Positions 1 to 9,242 of a stretch of 64,000 nt of DNA are shown here, piece after piece. A model generated the notes under the pieces. It was not told the DNA's origin. It did not search any database and saw only the letters and a list, made by a program, of their open reading frames with translations. The DNA is taken from contig OY282385.1 of assembly GCA_958295935.1 (NCBI GenBank), forward strand, positions 1,736,001-1,800,000, given 5' to 3'. This DNA is from an uncultured Dehalococcoidia bacterium. Its GTDB lineage: Bacteria; Chloroflexota; Dehalococcoidia; Lucifugimonadales; Lucifugimonadaceae. The position numbers were made by a program, and so were the translations under genes. Position 1 is the stretch's first letter. Every line of letters begins with the position of its first letter.

Positions 1-2438
1 GGGTTGGTGGCGAGTTGGGCGAAGCGGCGTCCGTCGATTGTGTCCCGGAAATGTCCGTTGGTGGCATAGGCCTTGAAGTAGGTCTTGATGACGCCGACGG
101 AGCTCGCCCTCGGGGGCCTATGTTGCGCTACGAACTTGGCGAACTCCTCCTCCAGCAGCTCATCCTTGGACTTGAAGCCAGGTATGAGGTTGAAGACCCG
201 TTCCAGGATCTCCCGGAGGGTCAGCCTGCGGTCCACGGCAGCGGCCTTACGCAGTTTCTCGAGGTTGTAGTACTCCTCGGGTTTGTCGAAGACCTCCCGG
301 TTCACGTAGTCGATGACCTGGTCCCACTGTCCGGCCTCCACGGCCTTCTTTACGGTCGCGTCCTCGCGTACCGTGTCGGCGAACCGGTCGAACATTACCC
401 GGTCGATCTTCATGCCCTGTGGTCCGACGGTCTCTACTATGATGCTTGAGAGTATGTCGCGGCCAAGGTGCTCGTAGCCGCCTAAGGCCGTTGGGCCGTT
501 GCCGCTTCCCTCGATCCCACCCTTGCCCTTGGCGGATTGGAGTCGCGGCAGGTGCAGCGCTTCGTCATAGTTGAACTCAGTCTCGAAGTACTCGCAGTTG
601 GCGAAGAAGTCGAAGAGCTTGAACTTGCTCTTCTCCGGCTCCGCCACCTCGTCCGCAATACTGGAATTGAATAGCTGGTCCAGGAAGTCGTGCTTGCGTG
701 TGCCCCGTCCCTTGATCTGTATGAAGTCCGTGGGAGAGAAGATGGGCCGGAACAGGCCAATGTTCAGGACGTCGGTGCAGTCGTATCCGGTGGTCATCAT
801 GCCGACGGTCACGCACACCCGCGCCTTGCTCGTCCGGTAGGCTGGCAGGAAGTTGGCTGATCCCATCAGGTTGTTATTGGCGAAGTTGATGCTGAACTGC
901 TGAGCATCCGGTATCTGGGACGTAACCTGCAAGGCGAAGTCCGACCGGTACTTGCCGGGGAACATGGCGTCTGCCATTTCATTGAGGGTCTGCGCCAGCC
1001 GGGCGGCGTGATTCTGGCTTACGCCGAAGACGATGGACTTGCCGACCTCGCCGCTGACTGGGTCGCGCAGCGCGTTCTCCAGGAAGGTCTTGCAAAAGAC
1101 CCGGTTGGTGTCGTCGGAGAAGAAGCGCTTCTCGAACTCGCGCTGATAGAAGGTCTCTCTATGCTCTTCCCCGGTGTCGTCGGTTGAGGATACGACGAAT
1201 CCATCGTCGGCGAGCAATTGAGTGGTTACGTCGGTGCGGGCGTCAACCACGGTGGGATTGACCAGGTAGCCGTCCTTCACTCCGTCGAGAAGCGAGTACC
1301 TGAAGGTGGGTTCCCTGCTCTCGCAGCCGAAGGTGCGGTAGGTGTCGAGCATCAACCGGCGCTCCGCCTCACGGGGATCGTGGAGGTTGGGGTCGGTACT
1401 GCTGAAGCCATGGAGGTAGTTGCGCGGCGTGGCGGTAAGGCCGAGCTTGTACCCGACGAAGTAGTCGAACACCGCCCGGGCGTTGCCGCTGATGGAGCGG
1501 TGCGCCTCGTCGGAGATCACGAGGTCGAAGTCGGTCGGCGAGAAGAGGGCTTGGTACTTGTTGTTGAACAGCAGCGACTGGACAGTCGTGACGACTATTT
1601 CAGCGCTTCGCCAGTCGTTGCGCTTCTCTTTGTATACAACCGTACTGAAGTCCGCCGAGAGCAGAGCGTCGAAGACCTTCCTGGCCTGCTCCTCGAGTTC
1701 GAGGCGGTCCACGAGGAACAGCACGCGGGAGGCGTTGTCGGAGCGTAGGAAGAGCTTTATGACAGCCGCGGCGGTGAGGGTCTTGCCGGTGCCCGTGGCC
1801 ATCTCGAACAGGAAGCGGTCGTTGCCGTCTCTTACGGCCTGCTGGAGTGCATGGGCGGCCCTGAGTTGATAGGGGCGCAGGAAGCGCAGGTTGTTGGCCT
1901 TGATGAAGCCAGGCCGCTCGGCGTCGTTCTTCCACGCCGCTTCCGAGGCGTAGTTGGGCCGCTGGCTGAGGACGATGTAATCATCGCCGACCCTCTCATC
2001 CAGCAGGCGTTTCGGGTCGGGCTTGACCTTGTTGTAGCGTGCGACTGACTCCGGCGCGGGAAAGGACGTGATGATGTAAGGGTTGCCCCGCTCCAGGTCC
2101 CAGAAGTAATGCAGGTTCCCGTTGGAGAGGATGACGAATCGGCAGTTCTGGGCGCGGGCGTATCTGCGGGCCTGTTCCTTCCCGGTGAGCGGCTGCTTAT
2201 CTTCGGACTTGGCTTCCAGCACTATCAGCGGGAATCCTCTGGAATCCAGCAGGAGGAAGTCGATGAAGCCATTCCCGGTCTTCTGGAAGTCATCGCCAAG
2301 CGCGTCGAGCTCTGTCTGCTTGATCGAGACGCCGTGCTCCAGGCAAACGTTGGCGGGCTTGTCTCCTTGAGGAAGGAAGCGCCAACCCGCCCTCTCCAGC
2401 AGCTTATTGATCTTTATGCGCGCGGTGGCTTCGTTCAT
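1..2438 (-). CDS. hsdR: Type I restriction R subunit (EcoEI-like HsdR), 3' end outside window
   Basis: Translocase/nuclease subunit of a type I restriction system, which would cut unmodified DNA together with HsdM and HsdS. The visible 812 residues begin with a PD-(D/E)xK nuclease fold (Asp60, then Glu75-x-Lys77 in VLEAK), followed by an SF2 motor: Walker A ATGTGKT at 214-220, DEAH at 310-313, TATP at 335-338 and QIKGRGTR at 574-581. The reading frame is still open at base 1, so the C-terminal HsdM-binding part lies outside. The start is the ATG at 2438, just before the nuclease domain. The spacing and the EcoEI-like motor (short linker, no separate DUF559) support HsdR, but hsdM and hsdS are not visible and would have to lie to the left. 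It could alternatively be a solitary HsdR-like nuclease-helicase. The family call is firm; membership of a working system is inferred. Confidence 0.85.
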   Translation of the reverse strand, partial: MNEATARIKINKLLERAGWRFLPQGDKPANVCLEHGVSIKQTELDALGDDFQKTGNGFIDFLLLDSRGFPLIVLEAKSEDKQPLTGKEQARRYARAQNCRFVILSNGNLHYFWDLERGNPYIITSFPAPESVARYNKVKPDPKRLLDERVGDDYIVLSQRPNYASEAAWKNDAERPGFIKANNLRFLRPYQLRAAHALQQAVRDGNDRFLFEMATGTGKTLTAAAVIKLFLRSDNASRVLFLVDRLELEEQARKVFDALLSADFSTVVYKEKRNDWRSAEIVVTTVQSLLFNNKYQALFSPTDFDLVISDEAHRSISGNARAVFDYFVGYKLGLTATPRNYLHGFSSTDPNLHDPREAERRLMLDTYRTFGCESREPTFRYSLLDGVKDGYLVNPTVVDARTDVTTQLLADDGFVVSSTDDTGEEHRETFYQREFEKRFFSDDTNRVFCKTFLENALRDPVSGEVGKSIVFGVSQNHAARLAQTLNEMADAMFPGKYRSDFALQVTSQIPDAQQFSINFANNNLMGSANFLPAYRTSKARVCVTVGMMTTGYDCTDVLNIGLFRPIFSPTDFIQIKGRGTRKHDFLDQLFNSSIADEVAEPEKSKFKLFDFFANCEYFETEFNYDEALHLPRLQSAKGKGGIEGSGNGPTALGGYEHLGRDILSSIIVETVGPQGMKIDRVMFDRFADTVREDATVKKAVEAGQWDQVIDYVNREVFDKPEEYYNLEKLRKAAAVDRRLTLREILERVFNLIPGFKSKDELLEEEFAKFVAQHRPPRASSVGVIKTYFKAYATNGHFRDTIDGRRFAQLATN

Positions 2439-2485
2439 GCTCTATCTCACGAATGGATGCGTCGACTTCTGTGTGGCCTCTCTCG

Positions 2486-2502
2486 GAGCGCGGCTTGCGC
2501 TC
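2486..2502. terminator. GC-rich hairpin between the two minus-strand helicase genes
   Basis: GAGCGC and GCGCTC pair over a 5-base loop in the 177-base gap between the large ATPase-helicase gene and the HsdR gene. There is no T-tract, so it is only a weak terminator candidate. A second 6-bp pair, CGGGCA/TGCCCG, lies further into the gap around 2547-2575. Confidence 0.25.
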
Positions 2503-2615
2503 GGCCGTAGCTTGCTGGCGTAGGGTCCGTTTTGGTAAGGGGTAGCGGGCAGGGGAGGTAGGCAGCGATGCCCGTTCCTGCGCTTGACGCGAGAACAGCA
2601 CGAGCATCCTGTGTC

Positions 2616-5600
2616 TCACGCCCAAAGCCAATCGAGGTCCGAGAACGCGAGACTCCGCTGGAAGTTGTCGATGTTGTCCCTAACGTTGAGGATAAGGCAT
2701 CGGTCGTTACCACCATTCTTCTCACCGCGTAGACCCCGACCGATCATCTGGAAATAGAGGTTGGGGCTGTATACCGGTCGCGCGACTATGATGGCTCGAG
2801 TTCGGGGCGCATCGAATCCTTCTCTAAATATGCCGTAGTTGACGAGTACCTTGATATCCCCCGAGCGGAACTCCTCGACGATACGACGACGGATGGGTGC
2901 ATTGGTATCAGCGTGTACGGCACGCGCCCCTATGCCTTTTCTGGTCAGAAGAGCGGCGACGACTTTCGAGTGTTCGACTGATGTTGCGAAGATGAGTGTA
3001 GGCCAGTCGGGATCGACGCTGTAAATGTGCTCAACGTACGCTTCGCAGATGTTCTCCGTGCGACTAACGTCACGAGCAATTCGATTCTCGACGCTTCGAG
3101 GTAGCCACGGGGCTTCTCTGAACTGGCGCAACTCTTCCTTGGAGAGGGAGAATTGCCCTCCGTCGATAGTTTTGTGGTCGGCTTGAGCGAGCACGTGCAT
3201 ATTCTGGAGTTCGGAGATCACGTTTTCAGCGTCGTTGCTCTTGAACGCGTCCCTGTCCAACCTGTTGGCGCCGTAACGATTTACGAGGCGGGTGGTTTCT
3301 CGCTCGTCATGACCCCTGTACGGAGTCGCGGTAAGACCGATCAGCAACGGCTCACCGGCTCTCCTCCATCGGGTAAGCCCGAGCTCCTCCATGACCGACG
3401 TGAACGTGCGTGCAACCGACCTGTGCGCCTCATCGAAGACCAAGAGCTTGAAGTCAGCCAAGAAATCGTATGACTCTGGCTGACTGTTAATCTTTGCGTT
3501 GAGTGTCTGGATCGTCGCGACGATCACGTGCATATCGTCCGTCGGCAGGGGGGCAGGTTGCCCGCCCCACATTCTGGAAATTCGTAGTTGGGTCGCCTCA
3601 CTGCCCTCGCTTGACCAGACTTGGCGCCACGCTTGAACAGCTTGCTCACACAATTCGTCGCGGTCGGCGACCCATAGAATGCCGCCATTAAAGCCGTTTT
3701 CTCGAATCGATTCGACTATCGCCTGGACCGCGACACGCGTCTTCCCTGAGCCCGTGGGCATGCTGATCAAGCCTCTTCGTTCGCTGATCGCTCCATCCGA
3801 CCGGATCAGAAATTTCACATTCTCAACGACCTTGCGTTGGTAGTCGTGAAGCTGAGGTAAGGAGTAAGGCCCTTCCACCTCGATGTACGGGTCTCGCCCA
3901 GCGTCTCGCTGTCCAGCCCATTCATCTCCGAATCCCAGCGACCGAACGAATTCGATTGCCCTGAGGGACCCAGCCCATCGCTTTGGAGGATCCAGATGCG
4001 CCAACGTATCACGATACTCGCGAAGCGCATCGGTATGAAAAATTGCGATCGCGGCCTCGGCTACTTCCACTCCAGTAAGGCGCCCACCAGACTCCTTAAG
4101 TATTATTTTGACCAACCCCTCCGGTAGACGCAGGCGCAACTCGGTCTCGCCGACTGCCTTGAGAAGACGTTCTGCGTCTGTGGAGCATCCCCTGATCGCA
4201 TTCCGCTCTATCTGTGCGTCATGGGATGTCTGACGGCGAACGATCTCTTCGATTTGGTAGGCTGTCAGCTGTAAACCAATCTCTGGCAGAACCGATTGAA
4301 GTTCTTCTATTTCATCGTCCTTCCGTCTGAGGTAGACGACTCCGTCTCTGGCTACGCAGTCTGGTTCGACCGTGACGTTATCGATCTGGATCCCATCACA
4401 CCGAATAAGCTCAAGGTCAGTCTGTTCCTCTGACAGGTGAGATTTTAAGCTTGGCCATGCGTCGATCAACGGAATCCGTTCATCTTCACCTATTGGCCTT
4501 AATTGCCCGGGAGTATTAATCTCGATCTCGAAGGCTTTTCGAATCTCTACGGACCGCGGATGCTCTAGCAAAAAGCTCAGGGCCTTTGGGTTCCGCGGCG
4601 GGTTTTCCAGCGCGTCCGAGAGTGGGTAAATCCCGTCCTCCGTTTTGATACGCCCGTACTGTCGCAACGACCCCAGAGCAGGTGACACAAAGTCGATGCT
4701 CCCGTACGTCTCTTCTCGCGTGTCATGACTCATGGTCCAGTGCTTATAGGTATCATCCAAAGCGAGCAAGTCCCATGTGTATAGTGCACGGCCTTCCTCT
4801 GAAAGCTCCTCCAGCACATCCAGCGGACCGCTGGTAGTAGTCTTATTAAATTTGAGTCTCTTCTCTTGAGGAGTCCTCCCTACTTTGCTTCGAGCATCCT
4901 CACGGAACTCGTCTTTGCTTCGGCTGATAAAATATTCACTTCGCCAAGGGGACAGTTGGTGTCTAGCTCTCGGCGCTTCGACCGCGCCGAGTTGTTCGAG
5001 CAGCGGCAAATCCGCAGCATGGAACTGGATGTCGATGGTGACATTCCTGTCTCGACTGCCGTCCGCGGGCACGATACTACCAGGCAGCAGCGCGTAGAAT
5101 AGAGTGCGCCACTCTCCGCTGAGTGTGCGGACCCGAAGGATTTCGCGCCAATCATCGTACGATTGGATCACCCTAGCAGCTGTGAGGTGGCCGGCTTCAC
5201 GGGCAAGAATCCAGAATTCGCGCCAGTCATTGTACGATTGAGCCATCTCACTGATCACTTTACGAGCTGCCTCGTAGGCACGGACGCGGGTCCAGAATCC
5301 TTGCCTACCTGCGCTCCCGTCGACGTTTATCAGCTGGATGTCTTGACGGGCGCGAGTCCAATCTGCGTCAGGGTCAGCTAGCGATTCGTACATAAATTCG
5401 TGCAAAGTCTTAATATTGCTGAAGATCTTAGATGCAAAGTCCCGAAATTCTGTTTCAGAGGATGCTGGCCTAATGCCTAGCTCCTTCAACGCTCGCAGCG
5501 TTTCGCCGTCCTCTTGTAGTTGTGGGTGGACCAGCGTACTTGGGTTATGGACATCGCTCTCACCTAATCGAACGGTGTCTGGATCGGGCTTGACCCACTT

Positions 5601-7325
5601 TCCACCGGCCGTAAGCACGATGTCACCGTAGTCATGCCGCCACCCTGCAGGTTTCGGAATCAGAGATGCGGTCTTGATAGCAGCCATCGAGGCATGAAAA
5701 ACAAGCTGCTCGCAGTCCGCTTTCAACTCTGAGGTGGCGGCTATGGCTTGTTGTGACTTTGCATTCTCGATCAGCGCCTCTAGCCATTCTGAGATGGAGG
5801 CCCTGGGAAGAGAAAGATGGGCATCGTAAAGCCGGTCGAGTGCGGAGAGCCTGGTTCGATTCAGCGCGCTGTGATGGAGCCAATTCGATGGACGGCCATC
5901 GAAAGATGCCCAACGCTCAAGAGCATTCCGAGCTATCTCCTCCCGATCCGGTGTCAACTTACTTGGTGGATACAAGACCTCGTGGATATTCCGTAAATTG
6001 CAGTCTTGATCGGGAACAATGTCAAGGTCTTGGAGATGCGAGTGCAATCGGTCCCGCAATCGATTGCTGTGCTCCGAGTCACCGGTCTCTCTCCTACGCG
6101 GCAGCGCATCCAAATGTTTGGCTGGATCATCTACTTTCGAGAGTCGCGTTAGAGTGCCAGCTACCATCTCTGCCGCTGCGTCGATAAGTTCTTCGTTGTA
6201 TATGCCAGGCAGCAGATTCTGGCGGTCTTCGTTAGTCTTCCAAGGGGCATTTAGGATTCCTGCCAGTAGGCTGGTTGTCATGGTAGGGAAGTATGCCCAG
6301 AACTTACCTGGTTCGTTGAGTCGGTCAATAGGCGCTGCCCACGAAATCTGAACCTCATTTGCATTGTCCAAAGCTCTGCTGTCGCTTTTGGCGTCAGAAG
6401 AAAGTTTATGATTGACGCGTGTGAGCATCCACTGGGTGGAATCACCTCCATCGTCAAGTAAGCGGTAGCCGTCTTCACTACGCAGGCTGATTATGCGTAC
6501 ACCATTCTGACCGTTAACCTCTAGCTCAAGTTGTGATACATGATCGACGAAGAGTAGAAATTCAGGCGGGAAATCTTTGATCTGCTCGGAAAGACCGTCA
6601 TATGCTCCGGGCTTTAATGGGAGGCGAATAATGTTAATTGCCCAACCCTTCATCAGCTGGCGTAAAATGGGGTCTGATTCCATCTCCGGCCAAGGATCGA
6701 TAGGCTCTGGCAGCCGCAGAACGGGATAACGCTCAGCGTTAGGTGCAATAGATCGTATGAGCTTGGCCGACTTCGTGCGGTCGAACTGAAATGATCCGGA
6801 ACGGCTGAAGAACTCGGGCGTGTCGGAAACGGCGAGAACCGACTTGAAACCCAACCCAAATCGGCCTATCTCGGCGGTTCCCCGCTTGCTGGATAGACGG
6901 GCGAACATGAGCGCCGTCACTCCGTCGGAATCGACAGGCTGCCCCTCGTCAGCACAGTAGAGGTGGGTTGGCGTTAGTCGAATCCAAATGCGCCCGCCCT
7001 TTGACCCTGCAAGAGCGTCCGCCCCGTTTTGCACCAGTTCGAACAGTTGACGGTTTGCGTAGCCGCCGCGTGACGTGTCCTCTTCGAGATTAGCGTGCTC
7101 AGCCACCAAGTTCGGTTGGTTGCGATAGGCTTCTAGAGACTTTTCACGCTCTTCGCGGATATAGACCCCTATGGACCCGTCTGGTCCGGCCCAATCGGTG
7201 CGTGAAAGGGGCCTTTCGCTTGGAGCCGCTGGCGGTTTTGTAGTTTCCCCTTGGTTCGCGATGACTTCACGCCCGCGAAGCCTTCTCCTTCTTTGTTTCC
7301 GGTTTTGCTTACCACGTTTGACCAT
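2616..7325 (-). CDS. GHKL/sacsin-like ATPase fused to SF2 helicase, probable defence protein
   Basis: A 1569-residue fusion. The N-terminus is basic, then a GHKL (Hsp90/sacsin-type) ATP-binding domain at about 60-330: N box ELVQNGADA at 96-104, DEG at 126-128 and glycine box GRFGLGFKS at 154-162. About 850 residues follow in which I recognise no domain. The last 400 residues are an SF2 helicase: LHDYQ, Walker A PTGSGKT at 1190-1196, DEAH at 1298-1301, TATP, and QMIGRGLRG at 1526-1534. No nuclease motif is obvious. The start at 7325 has AGGAG 7 bases upstream. Its place directly before an HsdR gene, and the use of GHKL plus helicase modules in other phage-defence proteins, suggest nucleic-acid surveillance, but that is inference. 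A DNA-repair helicase remains possible. Confidence 0.8.
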   Translation of the reverse strand: MVKRGKQNRKQRRRRLRGREVIANQGETTKPPAAPSERPLSRTDWAGPDGSIGVYIREEREKSLEAYRNQPNLVAEHANLEEDTSRGGYANRQLFELVQNGADALAGSKGGRIWIRLTPTHLYCADEGQPVDSDGVTALMFARLSSKRGTAEIGRFGLGFKSVLAVSDTPEFFSRSGSFQFDRTKSAKLIRSIAPNAERYPVLRLPEPIDPWPEMESDPILRQLMKGWAINIIRLPLKPGAYDGLSEQIKDFPPEFLLFVDHVSQLELEVNGQNGVRIISLRSEDGYRLLDDGGDSTQWMLTRVNHKLSSDAKSDSRALDNANEVQISWAAPIDRLNEPGKFWAYFPTMTTSLLAGILNAPWKTNEDRQNLLPGIYNEELIDAAAEMVAGTLTRLSKVDDPAKHLDALPRRRETGDSEHSNRLRDRLHSHLQDLDIVPDQDCNLRNIHEVLYPPSKLTPDREEIARNALERWASFDGRPSNWLHHSALNRTRLSALDRLYDAHLSLPRASISEWLEALIENAKSQQAIAATSELKADCEQLVFHASMAAIKTASLIPKPAGWRHDYGDIVLTAGGKWVKPDPDTVRLGESDVHNPSTLVHPQLQEDGETLRALKELGIRPASSETEFRDFASKIFSNIKTLHEFMYESLADPDADWTRARQDIQLINVDGSAGRQGFWTRVRAYEAARKVISEMAQSYNDWREFWILAREAGHLTAARVIQSYDDWREILRVRTLSGEWRTLFYALLPGSIVPADGSRDRNVTIDIQFHAADLPLLEQLGAVEAPRARHQLSPWRSEYFISRSKDEFREDARSKVGRTPQEKRLKFNKTTTSGPLDVLEELSEEGRALYTWDLLALDDTYKHWTMSHDTREETYGSIDFVSPALGSLRQYGRIKTEDGIYPLSDALENPPRNPKALSFLLEHPRSVEIRKAFEIEINTPGQLRPIGEDERIPLIDAWPSLKSHLSEEQTDLELIRCDGIQIDNVTVEPDCVARDGVVYLRRKDDEIEELQSVLPEIGLQLTAYQIEEIVRRQTSHDAQIERNAIRGCSTDAERLLKAVGETELRLRLPEGLVKIILKESGGRLTGVEVAEAAIAIFHTDALREYRDTLAHLDPPKRWAGSLRAIEFVRSLGFGDEWAGQRDAGRDPYIEVEGPYSLPQLHDYQRKVVENVKFLIRSDGAISERRGLISMPTGSGKTRVAVQAIVESIRENGFNGGILWVADRDELCEQAVQAWRQVWSSEGSEATQLRISRMWGGQPAPLPTDDMHVIVATIQTLNAKINSQPESYDFLADFKLLVFDEAHRSVARTFTSVMEELGLTRWRRAGEPLLIGLTATPYRGHDERETTRLVNRYGANRLDRDAFKSNDAENVISELQNMHVLAQADHKTIDGGQFSLSKEELRQFREAPWLPRSVENRIARDVSRTENICEAYVEHIYSVDPDWPTLIFATSVEHSKVVAALLTRKGIGARAVHADTNAPIRRRIVEEFRSGDIKVLVNYGIFREGFDAPRTRAIIVARPVYSPNLYFQMIGRGLRGEKNGGNDRCLILNVRDNIDNFQRSLAFSDLDWLWA

Positions 7326-7721
7326 TCTCAGCTCCTGGATTGAATCGGACTGAGCGCTTCGGATATCTATGTTTGGCTACTTGGCCCCTATGTAATGTTA
7401 CAAGCCTCAACTAACGCGCACACAGTCCGCGGTGCCTCTCGCGATCCCCAACGTTCTTGCCATCAGGGTAGTCGGTCTTCCTATGATCAACTGTCTGCCG
7501 TTCTACTGGTCTACTGGCAGCAGATCCAATGGAGGCGTTGCCCCCACTCCCTGCTCACCTGATATGAGAGGGGTTTCGCCCGGCGTACTTTCCTGGGCGG
7601 GGCTGGCCCTGTGGGGCGCGTACGCGTGTGCCCCGCCCCGCCGGGGAGCATGGTGAAGTTGCTAGGGGGGGGCCGGCAGGAGACGCGTAGGCGTGCGCCC
7701 TGCCCCGCCGTGTTGGCTCGG
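7326..7721. other. Intergenic region upstream of the ATPase-helicase gene
   Basis: No gene is supported here. It holds the Shine-Dalgarno sequence of the ATPase-helicase gene, an AT-rich stretch with a small palindrome TGTAATGTTACA at 7391-7402 that could be an operator or part of a promoter, and two related GC-rich hairpins listed separately. Confidence 0.5.
7613..7710. repeat. Pair of related GC-rich hairpin repeats
   Basis: Two imperfect copies lie at 7613-7643 and 7675-7710. They share the block CGCGTA-CGTG-GCCC-GCCCCGCCG with a few substitutions. Each can fold: GGGGC...GCCCC in the first copy and GGCAGG (7675-7680) with CCTGCC (7699-7704) in the second. They look like copies of a REP-like dispersed element marking the junction between the defence genes and the Lrp gene. 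They may also act as a bidirectional terminator for the Lrp gene, which ends at 7722. Confidence 0.45.
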
Positions 7722-8162
7722 CTACGCGGGTAACCCGGACGCTCTCTTCATTACGGAGAGGTTTACAAAGGTCTCGGTGCGGCGCACTCCCCGGATCATT
7801 CCGATTTCCTCTCGCAGGAAGCGGCCCAGCGCATCGGCATTGTGCAGAGCGGCCCAGGCGAACACGTCGTACGTGCCAGTTGTTACGGCCACCCAGCGGG
7901 TGTTGTCGAGTTTTGCCACCTCATCCGCCACGTCCTGGATCTTGTCGGGGTCTACCTGTATGCCTACCAGAGCCTCGGATTCCAGGCCCATTTTACGCGG
8001 GTCCGGCAGAGCTGCGATCTTGATGACCCGGTTGTCGATAAGTAGTTTGAGCCTCCGCCGGACGGTGCCCTCGCTCACACCGACCTCCTTGGCGATGTGG
8101 GCGTTCGGAGTGCGCCCGTTCTCTTCGAGTATCTTGACCATTTTTCTGTCGAGTTCGTCCAT
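7722..8162 (-). CDS. Lrp/AsnC-family transcriptional regulator
   Basis: A 146-residue DNA-binding regulator of the feast/famine family. The N-terminus (about 1-50) is the winged helix-turn-helix, with the AHIAKEVGVSEGTVRRRL helix pair at about 22-39. The C-terminus (about 65-135) is the RAM domain that binds amino acids and builds octamers. Length and domain order are normal. The ligand cannot be read from sequence. It starts at an ATG facing the IscA-like gene across about 330 bases, so divergent regulation of that gene or autoregulation is possible but not shown. Confidence 0.9.
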   Translation of the reverse strand: MDELDRKMVKILEENGRTPNAHIAKEVGVSEGTVRRRLKLLIDNRVIKIAALPDPRKMGLESEALVGIQVDPDKIQDVADEVAKLDNTRWVAVTTGTYDVFAWAALHNADALGRFLREEIGMIRGVRRTETFVNLSVMKRASGLPA

Positions 8163-8491
8163 GAATCCCTCGTCGAGTGTTGCTCCCGAACTCAGTTCGG
8201 TTTCGCTTTTCTTGCCAAGGCGGTTGCTGACGATGCTTTTCCGAGCACCATGGCGTGTTTGGGCCCTATGGCGTAATTCGCATGTTGCGCAGCGGTAGGC
8301 ATCCTCTTTCGTAACTATACATACATAAAGCAGGACGTGAAAGTCTCAATAGTACGAAATGCGGATATGCCGCAGCCGCTCCCGTCGCCAAGTCGCGATT
8401 CAGTTCAGGTAAGATAGATGCAGTTGAATGGATCAGGCGAACCAAAGGAGACGCTGCAGCAGGCGCCGTCTCTTGGTGACTGGAGGTCTTG
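8163..8491. other. Divergent intergenic region, Lrp gene / IscA-like gene
   Basis: No gene is supported. It must hold both divergent promoters. TAAGAT at 8410-8415 is a possible -10 for the rightward gene with a weak TCGCCA -35 upstream. The rightward gene has a clear GGAGG at 8482-8486. Confidence 0.35.
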
Positions 8492-8848
8492 ATGACCATC
8501 GAGAACCGGCAGACCGTGGAGTTCACCGAGGCGGCCTCGGCCAAGCTGGCCGAGGTTCTCAAGGAACAGGCCGCCGAGGGGTCATACCTTCGCATTGCGG
8601 TTACCCAAAACCCGCAAGGCGGCGTCGAATACGTGTTTGGTCTGGAACAGGAGCCCGGTGAGGAGGACCTTACTGTCCCGGCAGGTTCCGTTAGCGCGCT
8701 GATCGATGAGGACAGCGTGCCTCTGCTGGAAGGATCCAGCATAGACTACGTGGAGGGGTTCCAGCGTTCCGGGTTTGTCATTTCCAACCCCAACTTCGCC
8801 GGCGGCTGTGCCTGCGGAGGAGGTGGGTGCGGATGCTCCGGCGGGTAG
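8492..8848 (+). CDS. IscA/HesB-family iron-sulfur carrier-like protein, altered cysteines
   Basis: A 118-residue A-type Fe-S scaffold/carrier homologue. The fold signature is present (LRIAV strand, VEYVFGL, IDYVEGF, SGFVISNPNF). The first of the three conserved cysteines, normally in GGGCSG, is replaced by a NPQGG stretch. The usual C-terminal CxC is expanded to CAC and CGC separated by glycines, giving four cysteines in the last 12 residues. It may therefore bind a cluster only through its tail or between subunits. The ATG at 8492 has GGAGG 5 bases upstream; a TTG one codon earlier is less likely. The ferredoxin gene follows 127 bases downstream. The family is clear; its role as carrier is inferred. 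Confidence 0.8.
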   Translation: MTIENRQTVEFTEAASAKLAEVLKEQAAEGSYLRIAVTQNPQGGVEYVFGLEQEPGEEDLTVPAGSVSALIDEDSVPLLEGSSIDYVEGFQRSGFVISNPNFAGGCACGGGGCGCSGG

Positions 8849-8975
8849 TATAACGTTCAGAGACGTCACGAACGTGCTTGGGCGATGCGCGAACGGGCCT
8901 TGTACAATCTGCCGTTCAAATCATGTTTGATGACTTTGCTCGACTGATGCTGTCGGTTTTCGGAAAGGTCCCAAG

Positions 8976-9242
8976 ATGACTTACATCATCGCGAAGGATT
9001 GCGTAGACGTGATGGATGGCGCATGCGTTGACGTGTGCCCGGTCGATTGCATCTACTCCAAGCCTGGCGACAACCAGCTCTTCATTAGCCCGGACGAGTG
9101 CATCGACTGCGCCGCCTGCGAGCCGGTCTGCCCGGTGAACGCCATATTCCCCGAGGATCAGGTACCGGACGACCAGCAAGAGTTCATCAAGCTCAATTAC
9201 GACTACGACTACGAAAGCTCTGAACCCGGCCTCAACACCTGA
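8976..9242 (+). CDS. fdxA: 7Fe-type ferredoxin
   Basis: A small soluble electron carrier of 88 residues. Cys9, Cys17 and Cys21 follow the C-x7-C-x3-CP pattern of a [3Fe-4S]/[4Fe-4S] ferredoxin, and Cys42, Cys45, Cys48 and Cys52 form the second cluster motif CIDCAACEPVCP, with Cys25 completing the set. The tail is acidic and Tyr-rich (DYDYDYES). It could feed electrons to the ferredoxin-dependent reductase encoded 760 bases further on the opposite strand, a plausible but unproven link. GGAAAGG lies upstream of the ATG. Confidence 0.9.
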   Translation: MTYIIAKDCVDVMDGACVDVCPVDCIYSKPGDNQLFISPDECIDCAACEPVCPVNAIFPEDQVPDDQQEFIKLNYDYDYESSEPGLNT

